From Diaporthe sp. PMI_573 (lineage: Eukaryota; Ascomycota; Sordariomycetes; Diaporthales; Diaporthaceae), in assembly GCA_021399435.1 (NCBI GenBank), contig JAJTUP010000024.1:124001-188000 (forward strand): a DNA stretch of 64,000 nucleotides, in the 5' to 3' direction. Of the stretch, positions 24,065 to 34,956 are shown one piece after another (the first letter of the stretch is position 1; each line of letters opens with the position of its first letter). The translations under genes and the position numbers were made by a program. Below the pieces are notes generated by a model. That model saw only the letters and a program-made list of their open reading frames with translations, was not told the origin of the DNA and ran no database searches.

Positions 24065-25426
24065 TCACCCATAAAGCTCGGCTATGGGTGCCATATTCCC
24101 CGTAGCAGGCCCCCTTGTATACCCATCCCCTCGGTAAGACTGCATCGAAGGCGCGACCGATGGTGCCCTCGAGAGATCCGACACCATACTGAGGTGCCCC
24201 GGCGACCCGGGCATGGACAGCAAAGACGGTGTGGCATTCCTATCGAGGCTACGGCCGTTCGAGAAGATACCGTCGCCGGCTGGGAGCTCAGACAAGCGTT
24301 GTGCAGACTTGCTGCTCTCGATCGGCACCGCAGGGAGCTCGGACTTGAAGCCCGTGTAGCCCGGATAACCCAAGGCAGAGGCATTATACGGCTGTGACGA
24401 CGGGTCGTACGGGCTGCCCGGAGTGATTCCATACTGTGGCGGCGGCGACTGTGCCATGTCTGGGCCTGGCGCCGCAGGCTGGTATGCTGTCTCTCCCGCT
24501 GGCTGCTTCTTGGAGTGCTTCCGCCGGCACCTTAGGCACAAGAACGCGACAAGCGCGAGAATTGCTGCACCGAACGCTGCGACGCCGACGCCAATCCCCG
24601 CTTTGGTGCCCTTGGACAGACCTGGGTCTTCGGCGGCCGCACTCGGGGCGGTTGGCTGAGAGGTAGTGAGCGGTTTCGACGTCGTCGTGAGCTGCCCGTC
24701 ACTCGCGGTGGCCGTGACTGTGGCACTCCCTTTCGTCCTTGGTGTGTGTCCGGGCTGGAAGCTGATCGTGTGCCCAACGGCTGTCGGTAGAGAGGCGATC
24801 TGGGAGAACCTCTTGGGCCCTGTTAGGATTCCGCTGTCCGAGTCTGTGCAGGTACATGCTGCAGGTGGTCCGATTTCTGTCCGCTTGGCGGGCATTGAAC
24901 AGGTGCTCCAGACGACTGAGCTGTCATCCTCGGAATCTGCGCATTGTACGAGGTTGAGGAGCTGCTGCTCCGATGTGCCCTTTCCTGGGCAGCTCGGCGA
25001 GGTGAACTCTTCGTCGGTGCAGCCAGCTAGACTGTGATTGCCTGAAATTAGATATTTGGGTGTTCCGGGGGAGAATTTGCTACAATGGGGACTTGAATCA
25101 GGGTGCTCGCCACTGGAATAATATATTGAACAACACCAATATGCCCGAGTGGTCTGACAAGCCGCGAATATGCTTACTAAGTTGTTGTATCTGCGGACTC
25201 TACCCATCAGTACTGTGATGCACACTCGGGTGAAGTACCGACCATATGAACCTCACTCACAGTTTGCATTGAAGCACACATTGTACTCAAGGCAGAAGTC
25301 GCCTTCCTGACAACATTGCTGAGTGCCACTCGCCGCGTTGCCGCATGGTATGACATTCGAAGATGTCTTCCTCCCTACTGCGAAATAACAGGTGCCGTTC
25401 GAGATCAGCGGGTTGATTGCGCTCAT
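24065..25426 (-). CDS. Single-pass membrane protein with Cys-rich outer domain
   Basis: Probable cell-surface protein. Two exons on the minus strand: 25426-25261 and 25041-24065, 380 residues. The N-terminal ~110 residues follow a Cys pattern typical of a fungal surface family: NGTCYFAVG, VIPCGN, QQCCQEGDFCL, SLAGCTDEEF and SPSCPGKG, with further Cys in STCSMP and AACTCT. A Thr/Ser-rich stalk follows, then one TM helix at about 203-225 (AGIGVGVAAFGAAILALVAF) and a basic stop-transfer RCRRKHSKK. The ~150-residue cytosolic tail is Pro/Ser/Tyr-rich. No signal peptide is visible before NGTCYF; the start at 25426 is the only in-frame ATG, so an upstream exon may be missing. The intron (219 nt) is longer than usual and its acceptor is the weakest part of the model. 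Role could be cell-wall sensing, by layout only. Confidence 0.75.
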
Positions 25427-26423
25427 CTTGTTGATTGACAATGGAAATGATTGTCGTCGTCACTAGAGATAATCTATGGGAACAACCGCGGAGGAAAAAT
25501 GCAACGATTCCGGGGAGGAGAAAATCGGAACTCAGACACGGTCAAGGGCAGACATAGTTCCATTGTTGCATTGTTGATGGCCGGTCTGTCTCATGTTTGT
25601 ATGCGCATCAGCGGCACAGTCGCCAACGGGCATCGTGTATGTCCACTTGAACCGTTGTTATGCAGTCCCGGGACCCTCTATGTGGAGAAGGCTCGCCAGT
25701 TCAGCCCCATCAAAGTTTCCACTTCAATGCAGTTGGTGAGTCCTCTGGTCAGAAAATAGAGCCGGGTGAGGAACCATTGGCAGCCACATGTTAGAAGGAT
25801 TAGGAAAGCTGTGGTCGTTCCACTTTTCTCCTAAATATACATACCCTGTCTCTATCATAGGTTCTCAAGAATGACAGTCCTCCCCCCTCTTCGCTGCAAT
25901 GAAGTCATATGAGGAGCAAGGCTTTCTCTGCTGACAGGTCAGCCCGAGACACGGAAACTGTCTAAGCTTGGCTGGCGGATCAATCTTGACCGCTGAGCAC
26001 GAAACCTTGGAAGATGCCTCTTCACGCCGGATGCCTCTTATACTAGGTCATCTTGCAACAAAGCACTATGGTTTGTGTGCAAAATAGTATGCGTTCGAAA
26101 GTCATATTCGTGGGCAATGGAAATGCTCGCACTCATCAGATAACGTAGTCGATCAGCAACGGCTTAGGGGCTTTCAAGGGCACGCCAACTCGTGCGAGTA
26201 GATTATTTCACAAGGCTTCAGGGCGTACACCATACGTCGCACCGTTGTTATTATGATTACTTTAAACTATGCTGAGGTCTCTAGTATGCAGACTACTCAT
26301 CACGTTCACTCCTTTTTGCCACCAAACGTGCAGAGAAACACTCAAGGACTGATTCGGGTTCAACATCCAAATGGTCTTCAGTGCAATGCTACTCCGCCGG
26401 TGATTCCAGGGGCCAGCCATAGC
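25427..26423. other. Gene-free stretch
   Basis: About 1 kb, partly AT-rich; no recognisable gene. The left part is the promoter of the Cys-rich surface protein. Confidence 0.45.
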
Positions 26424-27099
26424 TTAGAAGATGGCAACAGCACCGAGGACGAAAGCAGCCAGGCCGCTGACGGAACCGTACTGAGCCGCACCAGCGGTGA
26501 CGACGCTGGAAGTGGCGCTAGCCGAGGCACCGGAGGCGCTCGCGCTGGAGCCTCCAGAGCCGCCGGTGGCGCTGGAGGCGTGCGTCGTGGTAGAGTGAGA
26601 CGCAGAGGCGGAGGCGGAGCCCGAGGAAGCCCCGGTGGCGGAGGCAGAGGTCTCCGAGGCGGAAGCCGAGCCGGAGCTGGATGGCGCCGACTCGGATGCC
26701 GAGGTTGGGGCCGCGGAGGTGGTGGCAGGGGCGGAAGAGGCCGCTGACGAGCCAGAACCGACGTTGGCGCAGAGAGTCTGGACGGCGGGCAGGACTTGGT
26801 CTTGAAAGGAGCAGTCATGTTAGCTATCGGTGTACAAACACACAGAAGGACGCCGTGGACGGGTGAGGGCTCAGCATACTGAGAGCAACATCCTGGCCGC
26901 AGGCGCTGAGGACACAGCTAGTGGCGAGGGTGGTCAACTGATCAATGCGACCGCAGACACAAGAGGCGTCGGTGGCCTGGCACTGGCCGTCCTGGGTGAT
27001 GGCATCTGTGAGACAGGTCCGGGCACACTCGGGGATGCTGGACAGGTCCTGAGCGAAGACGGTGGCGACGAGGCCGGCGGCGAGGAGAGTGACCTTCAT
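26424..27099 (-). CDS. CFEM-domain GPI-anchored protein
   Basis: Surface or secreted eight-cysteine CFEM protein. Two exons on the minus strand: 27099-26880 and 26800-26424, 198 residues; the 79-nt intron has a CTAAC branch site. The signal peptide is residues 1-16 (MKVTLLAAGLVATVFA). The CFEM domain has eight Cys in the order ECARTC, GQC, ASCVC, TSC, SAC and TLC. The Asp before the fourth Cys (TDASCVC) matches the heme-coordinating Asp of heme-binding CFEM proteins. A long Ser/Ala/Thr-rich stalk follows, and the C-terminus is hydrophobic (VSGLAAFVLGAVAIF), as in a GPI-anchor signal. Family members act in heme/iron uptake, adhesion or as effectors; which applies is not visible here. A TATATAA element sits ~160 bp upstream. 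Confidence 0.93.
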
Positions 27100-27258
27100 T
27101 TTGGCGGTTGAGACTGGTGGTCTTTCGGAAGTCGGTGTCGGACGGAGATGTGAAAGAAGCAATTGACGAATGTGAGCTTGAATTGGCGGGCCTAGATATT
27201 GTGGAAAAAAGAACAAAGAAGACAGGCACGGGCGGCTGGATCAGGAATACCTCGCGTC

Positions 27259-27265
27259 TTATATA
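27259..27265 (-). promoter_or_regulatory. TATA box of the CFEM gene
   Basis: TATATAA on the minus strand, about 160 bp upstream of the ATG at 27099. Confidence 0.5.
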
Positions 27266-27269
27266 GCTC

Positions 27270-30200
27270 CTGAGTCGAACCAGCGAGCTTCCCGGGCTCG
27301 GCCCAGCCATCGTATTCAGATCTAGCATCGGGGCGCCACTGCGACATACAGCCCAGCCTAGGAGCTCCGCGGCTCTCCATTCGACTGTCCCCATCAGCAT
27401 GCTGGGCCCGGACGGGTTTGGTCAATCATGGTGCTGGCGAACCCCAATGTTGCCTTGCAGCTTCTCCAAGGATGAGCTCTGGCTAAAGCTGCACGCCAAG
27501 GAGAACCCCGGGAGAGCCAGGGGCCCAACATCTGGGGTAAAAGGGCCGGGAGGGTGTAGAGATTTCCTGGAACGTAGCATCCCTCCTGTCGCCACGCATG
27601 GGTCATGCCAGCAATGTCATCACATGTGACGAAACAGTTACCAATAGTTTTGATTTGCTGCAGGTCCTTCTGTTGTGGCCAGGGACGGAGGCCGTATCGA
27701 ACTGATCCATCGGCTGGACGTCAGACAAGCGAGCTGAACAGCCTGACAGCTGCACGGATGGACGGGAGAGGCCAACCTAGGAAAGGCACAATGGGCTTGA
27801 CAGCGGGTAACCAGAAAGAAGCCCGAGTCAGTTGACATGGCGTGAAAAGCTAATTGACAACATGGCCATGGGCGGGAAATTGCCCGGCTGCACGTGTCGC
27901 GAAGCATATCTCGACGGGCAAGGTGTTCCTGTCTCTTAATTCCCTTCTCTTAAAGAGTCATCAATTTCCACCCTGATTGTTTTCGATGCTTGCTTGAACC
28001 TCCGTTCCAAAATGCGTTGTGGCGTCAGGACAATAGTCCATAATCGGCTATAACAGCCGTCACTTGTGTCTGATCCCGCCCCGGCGCCAGCGCTACGACG
28101 ATGATCGAGTCTTGGCATGGCCGAAAACATCTCATTGGGTTTTGGGGGAAATGAGATGTCCGTCGTCCCATGGCTGCATGGTCATTTCCGACCCCACCGC
28201 ATATCTGTTTACTAAAAAATTGGGACCGACTCCCGGCCCTTCTCGTCAGCTCGTCAGCTCGTCCATGTGACTGCAACAAGCCCGCGGATTACAGCACACA
28301 AGTCCCCATCACCAAGGGAACAGCCCAGCCCGTTGTTCCCACACAATAAGGTTAAGTTTGCGGGTGCTTACAGTAGGTTGCCCAGGCACCCCGTTTTCTC
28401 GGCCTCATCCAATCCGCCGCATCCGTTCTCTGTCATCCCAGGCTTTTCGATGGCTGGCTCTGCATCGAGAATACTGATGGCCCTCTCGATCTTGAGCATG
28501 ATTGCCTCAAGCATTCTTTCAGCAATGGCATTTCTACCCTTGTTTTTATGCCGTCACGCAGGTTCTTGAACCTAAATCTGCCCTCCATGCCAATTGAAGT
28601 GGGTATGGGCCGGCCTGGGCCCTACTCGCGGGGTGCCATGAAGCCTCGACTGGCCTTGCCGAAGTGGTGAAATCACCAGCCTGATACTCGACAGCCATGT
28701 TCTACGTCTGTTTATCAGCATTTGGCAGAATTGCCTGTGAAAACCATCGTCTGGCCAGCTCGAGGTCTACTCACTGCACAGGCTAACGAGTCTAGCAACC
28801 AGCACTGGTGTGCGGATTGATCCCGCCCCCATGCATTCTTGTCATCCACAAATTAAGCTTTCCAATCCCTTACCAGAGTGATCCTTTGACACAGCCCGGC
28901 GCGGCCACTCACGTGGTGTTCTTGGGCTGACAACATCTGTAAGCATCTAGATATGGTATACCACTTCAATATGTGCCGCCCCTGATGTATCTAGAGATGA
29001 TATTGAATACTCATCTATCGGCTTGATGGCAGTGGGGAAACATAAAGTAAAGGTAAATGACCTGTCATACAGCACACACAAATCTTACAGCCTGTCCCTC
29101 AGGAGGAAGTGTAGACCAATTCTCCTCGCAGCCGGGGGACCCAGCAGAGTAGGGAACCAGCTCTCAGAAAATTTGGCGGAGGAAGGCTGTGTGGGTAAAT
29201 CACTCTCAGAAGGTTGAACAAGTTGGCTGAGGTCGGTTTCTGTATGGAGACAAGGCCATGTACCACCATAGCTTCATGTCGAGGGATGAACTCACAAGCA
29301 AGGAGATGAGTTTGCTGGATTGAGTTCCAGAAGCAAACGAGGATGAAAGCTTTCCTCCATGATACATTAGAGAAAACTTTACAAAGTTTGCTCAAAAAAG
29401 ATTCTCAAAATAATATCGCAACATAGCAAGCAACAAGCTGGCTCAGGCAATACTGAGCTTCGTGAATTGGTGTATACTCCATGCACAATGGTACTGAAGA
29501 CACAAGCGGCCCTGTGAGCTGGTGAGACATCTAGTGCGGTTTTTCAGATCACTCATGGTACCTTCAGCATGCTGCAAAAACTCATAATATCGTAGCAAGG
29601 TATGACAGAAGCCACCAGAAGCGTTCTTCACATACTCATACAAGCGGCATGGCATATGCTTGCACTAAAACTTGAGTAGACACAGCACTCCGACAGGGAA
29701 CAGATCTTAGCTTGGGTCCCCAAGTTGGAGCACATCGAGATAGACACACTGCAGGCATTGGAACCCAGCCTTACACTGAGTTTACCTACTGGATCTACAT
29801 GACATGGGTGTCTTCTACCTCATCACAAAATCCACAATATTCACTCCTTTAATTTCAGTCCCGAGCATGTGTTGCTGAGGTTGCCATGGCCTACTTGTGG
29901 AGCACAGCAGAGCAATAGATATCCAACACACGTCCAGTTGACCATATCACCCGTCTGTCACACGTTGTTGAGTCAGATTAGCATACGAATGCAGGCGAAC
30001 GGTTGCTGGTCCTTGCTACTAGATGACGACTAAGCCACCAGCACGATATGGCTAAAGGTGGCCGTCCGAGGAGGGCTTTCACACTGGATGACGAGGCCTG
30101 CGGCACCGAAAACTCGGCTTAGTTGAAGTTCAATTTTTCAACTTGTTCTGGCCCACCTCAGTCGTGGATCACTCTCATCCAAGCTTGCAAAATGACCGTG

Positions 30201-30311
30201 AAAACTGGATCTAGAGCCCGCATAGTATGGCACAAAATTTTACCAAATACCGCTTCAACCCAACGAAAAAGCACAGCTGTGCCCCTTAGACTCCCGCTCA
30301 GTGCCGGACAT
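27270..30311. other. Long gene-free stretch (about 3 kb)
   Basis: No recognisable gene. A minus-strand open segment near 28366-28550 has coding-like composition (for example ERMLEAIMLKIERAISILDA) but no start or clear splice partner. 28.9-30.2 kb is AT-richer and may contain decayed mobile DNA; I could not recognise any transposase or reverse-transcriptase motif. Confidence 0.4.
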
Positions 30312-31276
30312 CTAGTCCCTCTCAGCCCTCAGCAACTGGGCCCCACCCTGCAGGCGCAGCTCGGAGCTCCTCGTGTCGAGCTTCTTGACGACGGCGCCCA
30401 GAACGACCTTGAGGAGCTCGTCGCCGGACAGGTCGCCCTCGCCGGCGCCCTTGTAGGTGACGGTGTCGACGATGTCGCGGACCTTGGCCTCCTTGTAGAG
30501 CTCGTCGTCGAGGTAGTCGAACGTCTTCTGGCGCTCAATGTTGGCGCCGCCGAGGCGGAACAGCTGGATGCCCACCTGGTGCTGCGGCGCGTTGGCAGCG
30601 TCCAGCTCGCGCGCGATGTTGACGATGGGCGTCTTGATGTCGTCGTCGAAGGCGCCCGCCGTCAGCACGATCAGGTTCAGCGCCGCGCTCTCCTCGCCCG
30701 CCTTGAACTTCTCGATGTACCACTCCAGCAGCTTTCCACTGCATCGCGTAGGGTTAGCGGCTGTCAGGCTTGAGTTCTCACGGGCCCGTATGAGCCTGAG
30801 GATGAGGCCTGCACTCCTCTCACGAGGGCCGGGCATCGGGGGCTTGGGGAAAACTGCTTACAGACGTGCGCCGATGTTGCACTTGCCGGCGGGCTTGACC
30901 TTCTCGGTAAAGATGGAGCTGACCTCCTTGCCCTTCTCTGTGAGCAGCATGCCTCCGACGAAGCCACCGATGCGGGTGTAGCCCGTCTTTCGGATGGACT
31001 TGAACTGGCCGAGAAGTCCGCCCGGCTTGTCTACGCAGATACCATATTAGCATAGACTCTCAACCCTGTGTGAGGCACGAGATACTCACGGTTGACGAAG
31101 TAGAGGTCGATTCCATCGGGATCGTGCTTAGCACAGATGGGAGCAACCTTCTCGATGAGATGCTGCACGTCTGACCAGTACGGTGCCATGGCGGCTGAGT
31201 CATCGATAATAAACATGGTATCGAAGCATCGCAGCCAGTCGAGGCTCTGCTCGTCGATGCCGTCAAGGTTCGCCAT
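30312..31276 (-). CDS. vWA-domain protein with altered metal site
   Basis: Stand-alone von Willebrand factor A-fold protein of a fungal family. Three exons on the minus strand: 31276-31090, 31030-30862, 30738-30312, 260 residues. The fold is traceable: FDTMFIIDDSAAM as strand 1 with the MIDAS loop, HDPDGIDLYFVN, IFTEKVKPAGKCNIGARL, LNLIVLTAGAFDDD, and QVGIQLFRLGGANIE with the family end block VRDIVDTVTY. In the family the MIDAS is DxSxS plus a Thr in the second loop; here the motif is D25-D-S27-A-A29 and the Thr loop reads AGKCNIG, so two metal ligands are lost. The intron positions and frame are clean, so the gene looks intact. It is probably cytosolic and may bind partners without metal. 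The function is not known. Confidence 0.87.
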
Positions 31277-33183
31277 GATGGACAGATCTGGTGAGATGCA
31301 GGTGGATTGTGGAGGCGGTGGCCGAGGGTATCGTTGTTGATTGAGGTGAAATGAGTGAGTGACTCTAGTGGGCGTGAGTGTGAATGTGATGTGAGTATAT
31401 GGCGTCAGGTGTCGGCCTGTGCTGGTGTTTGTATGACCGGCTGATTGATGGGCGGTCAAACGTGCAACGGGTCAGGGGTAAATTTGAAGGTGATGCTGGC
31501 CTGTTGTCCCGCGTCTTGTCGTCCCCACTCAGGGCGGTGCTGCCAGTTTTGCTCGACGCACAGGGCAGGTATCCGCTGATCTCTTCCAAGCGAGATCCGG
31601 TCGACTGGTAGACCAGGGGTTGATCGTCTTCAGCTGGACCCTTACGCGTATGCTGACGGAGAAGAGGTGAGGATGATATGCTCGGCTCGGCCGCAACGCA
31701 CGAGAGCTGGAGCTCGAGCTGGAGCTCGAGCTGGGCCTAATGACAGGGAGGACAGGTGAAGCTCAATGCAGACCGGGAACCGGGTTCTCCAGAGCCATAG
31801 GCTCGTGCCCAATGCTTCCAGTTCATCCCTGATTCTCAAACACACACGACCCTTACCCTCGCCCATGTGGGCTTGCAGCACAACGTGGTCCAATACCTGA
31901 TGAAGCTGATTTCAAGGGGCCGGAATACGGCACCGGCAACGATTTGGCTGGGTCGATGACCCCGCGGCTGCATGCATTAGATGAAACTCGCAGTGAACGC
32001 TCAACACAACCATGCAGTGTAGGTAGGTGACACTTTGATCAACAAAGCGTGTACTTCAGACACGCAACACGCTGGTTTGCTAAAACTTATTGATTGTTGC
32101 ATGTCAAGCTTATCAGCCATGTTTTAGTAATTAGCTCAACGGTGTGCTGTCCATGTACCAGACTGCATTGATACCGTCATCACAGTATGATCATCAGTAA
32201 GGTTCCGCATACAGATATCAAGATATCAACGATAAGAATCTCACAGATTTATCTCAGCATATATTCTTGGTCCGATTCAGATGAAAGCAACGGTTCATGC
32301 GAAATGTCCAAAATATGGAATCGCGGGAGCAGCCACTATAGTTGCCGTGTTATAGGCACGGCTTATGTATCCACTGGTGTCTAGCAGAGTAGAAGGTTTT
32401 TGCTCACTGCGCCAAAAGCCATGTGAATCTCGTTGTCGTGTTCCACTGTTCTCGACGAGACCAAGATATTCTCGGCGCTGAACAACTATCCGTTGGCTAG
32501 GTGCGTGGCAAGAACACAAAGCGGTGCACCTTTATCATGACGCTTCATCGCTGTTGCTGCAGCCCACAATACGGGTATTGCAATAAACTAGCACATGCTG
32601 GTGGGGGTGGTGTTCTCATTGTCACGCTCATGATATAGTTTGCAACGACCGCGTGTGCAACTTTTGCTCCGAGAATTTCTCAAATTGTATATCCTTGAGT
32701 CCTTCATTATTTTCAAAGTGCAAAAGAATAAGTGGAAAAGAGACTATTTTTGTTGACTTGACGGACTTGAGATGCCAAAAATGTAATTATTAAAAGGAAG
32801 CAAACAATACTCGGGGTAGCAAAAGCGAAAGCTCGAATCGCATTTACATAATGCCAATATGACACTGACGTCTTTGATGAGCACATGGTAGCGACTGCAA
32901 TTTCCGGGCCCGTCCATCTACTATTTTATCATGGGGACTATTATTCGATAAGAAGACCAACGGGGTTACTTCTGGAGAGACACGATAGAGACCAGTGGCT
33001 GCGGGACCCCTCCTGCATCCGACATGATAAGGAGATAGCGAAGGAACGATCAGTGCGTAGCATTTATCGTCAAGTCAGACTAAATAGTAACTGTACAGAT
33101 TACAGCTTCTAAGTACCCCCGTCTTAGCATAACATCAGTGTGGTAGTTCAGGGAGGCAGAGAGCGTGATGCCCGGCCATTCCG
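31277..33183. other. Gene-free stretch
   Basis: About 1.9 kb with a short 12-bp tandem repeat near 31.7 kb and AT-rich DNA from 32.0 to 33.1 kb. No recognisable gene. Confidence 0.45.
31704..31734 (+). repeat. 12-bp tandem repeat (about 2.6 copies)
   Basis: Unit GAGCTGGAGCTC repeated head to tail. The junctions create the palindrome GAGCTCGAGCTC, so the stretch can also form hairpins. Confidence 0.8.
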
Positions 33184-34218
33184 TCACACGAACAAGCCAC
33201 ACAGCCTCGTGTAGTCATCCACCACAGCCCCAGAGCTCCGGGCAGCCTCCCGGGCAGCGCTCTTGGCCTCCCTGAGGAGGTTGCTGTCCTCCCTGATCAG
33301 GCTACGGGGCGGGATCAGCCAGAAGGCCACCTCGGTGCCGTTCGCCCGGAGGTCCTCTATGCGGGACTGCAGCTCCTCCCACAGGTCGCGGTTCGCGAGC
33401 TTCCTGCCGGGCCTGAGCCTGCCCCTGGCGTCCCGACGCGGCGCCAGCCTCTACCTCCGCTGCACCCACGCCGGCAGCCACCTCGTGGCCCCCAGGACGA
33501 CGTATTCTAGGTCCGTGACGATCACGACCGTCTGCCAGCCCTACCCGTACCACAGCCGGAAGTCCAGCGCAGCGATCACGGCGCGCAGCTTGGCCCGGTT
33601 GGAGGTGTGCCTGTGTATGTCCCCGCATGGTCCCTTCTGCTCGAGTGGCATTGCGATCTTGCCTGTAATATCGGGGATCGAAATGGTTTGATCTCCCCGC
33701 GGCGGCGCGCCAGCTGTGCTCATGTTGTCCGCCGTGATATACGGCATGGTGGTGCCGTGACCGCCGGCATTGCCGCCGTTGTATATGAAGCTCAAGCCAC
33801 CCTTTGGCGCGTTCCCTTCCTCAGCAGGTGGATTTCTCCCTGCACCAGCCCCATTGTTCACGCAACTGCCGTCGACGACAAGCATGATCTCTTTCGAGTT
33901 GAAGCGGTTGACATATCGAGGCCACTGCGTTCGTGTGCTTATGGTCTGTAGCGGGAAGTGCTGCTCGGGAGCTAGGAAGTGGTCTTGAGGTCGGAAGATG
34001 CCAGCGGGCTGGATCTGTAGGGAAGTGCTTCGTGTGAGGCGTCGGGGAGCTTCGTCGGCCGAGGTTCGGGGGAGCAACTTCACGCCACGGCCCGATCGAG
34101 CATGTTGCTCGAGCGAGTTGCGGTGATTGGGCACGGAGTGGGATTCGGCATTCTCCTGTTTGATGGCCAGGCCTAGGGCCCGAGGCTTCTTGTTCTTAAC
34201 AACCCGGTAGCGAGGCAT
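33184..34218 (-). pseudogene. RNase H-fold protein gene with two in-frame stops
   Basis: Relic of a fungal RNase H-like gene in one continuous minus-strand frame from the ATG at 34218 to a TGA at 33184-33186. RNase H landmarks: MLVVDGSCVNNGAG (first Asp strand), RAKLRAVIAAL (helix), VVIVTDLEYVV (third Asp strand), ANRDLWEEL, and a closing helix with EVAFWLIPP. Two TAG stops interrupt the frame at 33541-33543 (between LWYG and GWQTVVIV) and 33451-33453 (after VQRR). The helix residue that is Glu in active enzymes (RAELRAV) is Lys here, so the active site was also lost. Sequence on both sides of each stop stays in frame and family-like, which argues for point mutations rather than introns. About 345 codons in all. 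Confidence 0.8.
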
Positions 34219-34754
34219 TGCGGAATCGCTATGGATGCCAGGTCATCCACAAAGCTGTCGTCGTTTTGGGACTTTCCCGCGATTGACTCGTGGGAGGCCA
34301 TGGCCCGTCCTGTGAGACACGGAGCCAGGTTCCCTTGGCCGAAGCTTAAGCTCAAACCGGGGAAAAGTAGTCCGACATGGTAGAACCCATGTATGTTTCT
34401 AGGGAGCCTGCAGTGGCATCTCTTCTAGGGTTCTGCTTTTTCTCCATCTTTACCGAGATCGTGATGGCGGGTATGTGAATATTCGGAGAGAGTCGAGATG
34501 AGGGCAGCCGTATATAGAGGATGGATGGATGAATTGGTCAGCACGCTTGACGGCTAGTTGTGTTGAGCGGCACAGGCTGGAAGGTTACAACATATATGCA
34601 TTTACATAGACACTGCAAAGGCAGATATGCAATAATAGGTCGCACTAAGTCTCTAGAAAGATATACCATTTGTAAAGAGGGTTCAGTGCTTTAAGCCATA
34701 CACCTATCATCCAGCAGGACATATCCCATCTTGCACATACCTTTCCCGTCAAGA
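34219..34754. other. Spacer between RNase H relic and 34955 gene
   Basis: AT-rich spacer. Contains no recognisable gene apart from the small minus-strand frame listed next. Confidence 0.45.
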
Positions 34755-34755
34755 A

Positions 34756-34956
34756 TCATGCATCTTCGTCATACGCGAAAGAATTCATTCTCTTATATCT
34801 GTGTAAATTTCCAACTCTTCTCATAGTGACCCAGGCGCACAAGACGAAGTGGAGGAAAATGAGGAAGCAACCACCAGCCGTGATTCCAGCTAGTCCGAAG
34901 ACAATGCTGGAGCCCATCCACGAGATCATACTAAAGTCACGATAAGTCAAACGCAT
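34756..34956 (-). CDS. Possible small one-TM protein
   Basis: Open frame of 66 residues starting at the ATG at 34956 (MRLTYRDFSMISWMG). It has one clear hydrophobic segment of about 30 residues (VFGLAGITAGGCFLIFLHFV) followed by a basic and acidic tail ending YDEDA. The start overlaps the first codon of the gene on the other strand, which would be unusual for two real protein starts. The downstream gene could instead begin at its second ATG (34970). No homologous family recognised; it may be chance. Confidence 0.25.
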   Translation of the reverse strand: MRLTYRDFSMISWMGSSIVFGLAGITAGGCFLIFLHFVLCAWVTMRRVGNLHRYKRMNSFAYDEDA

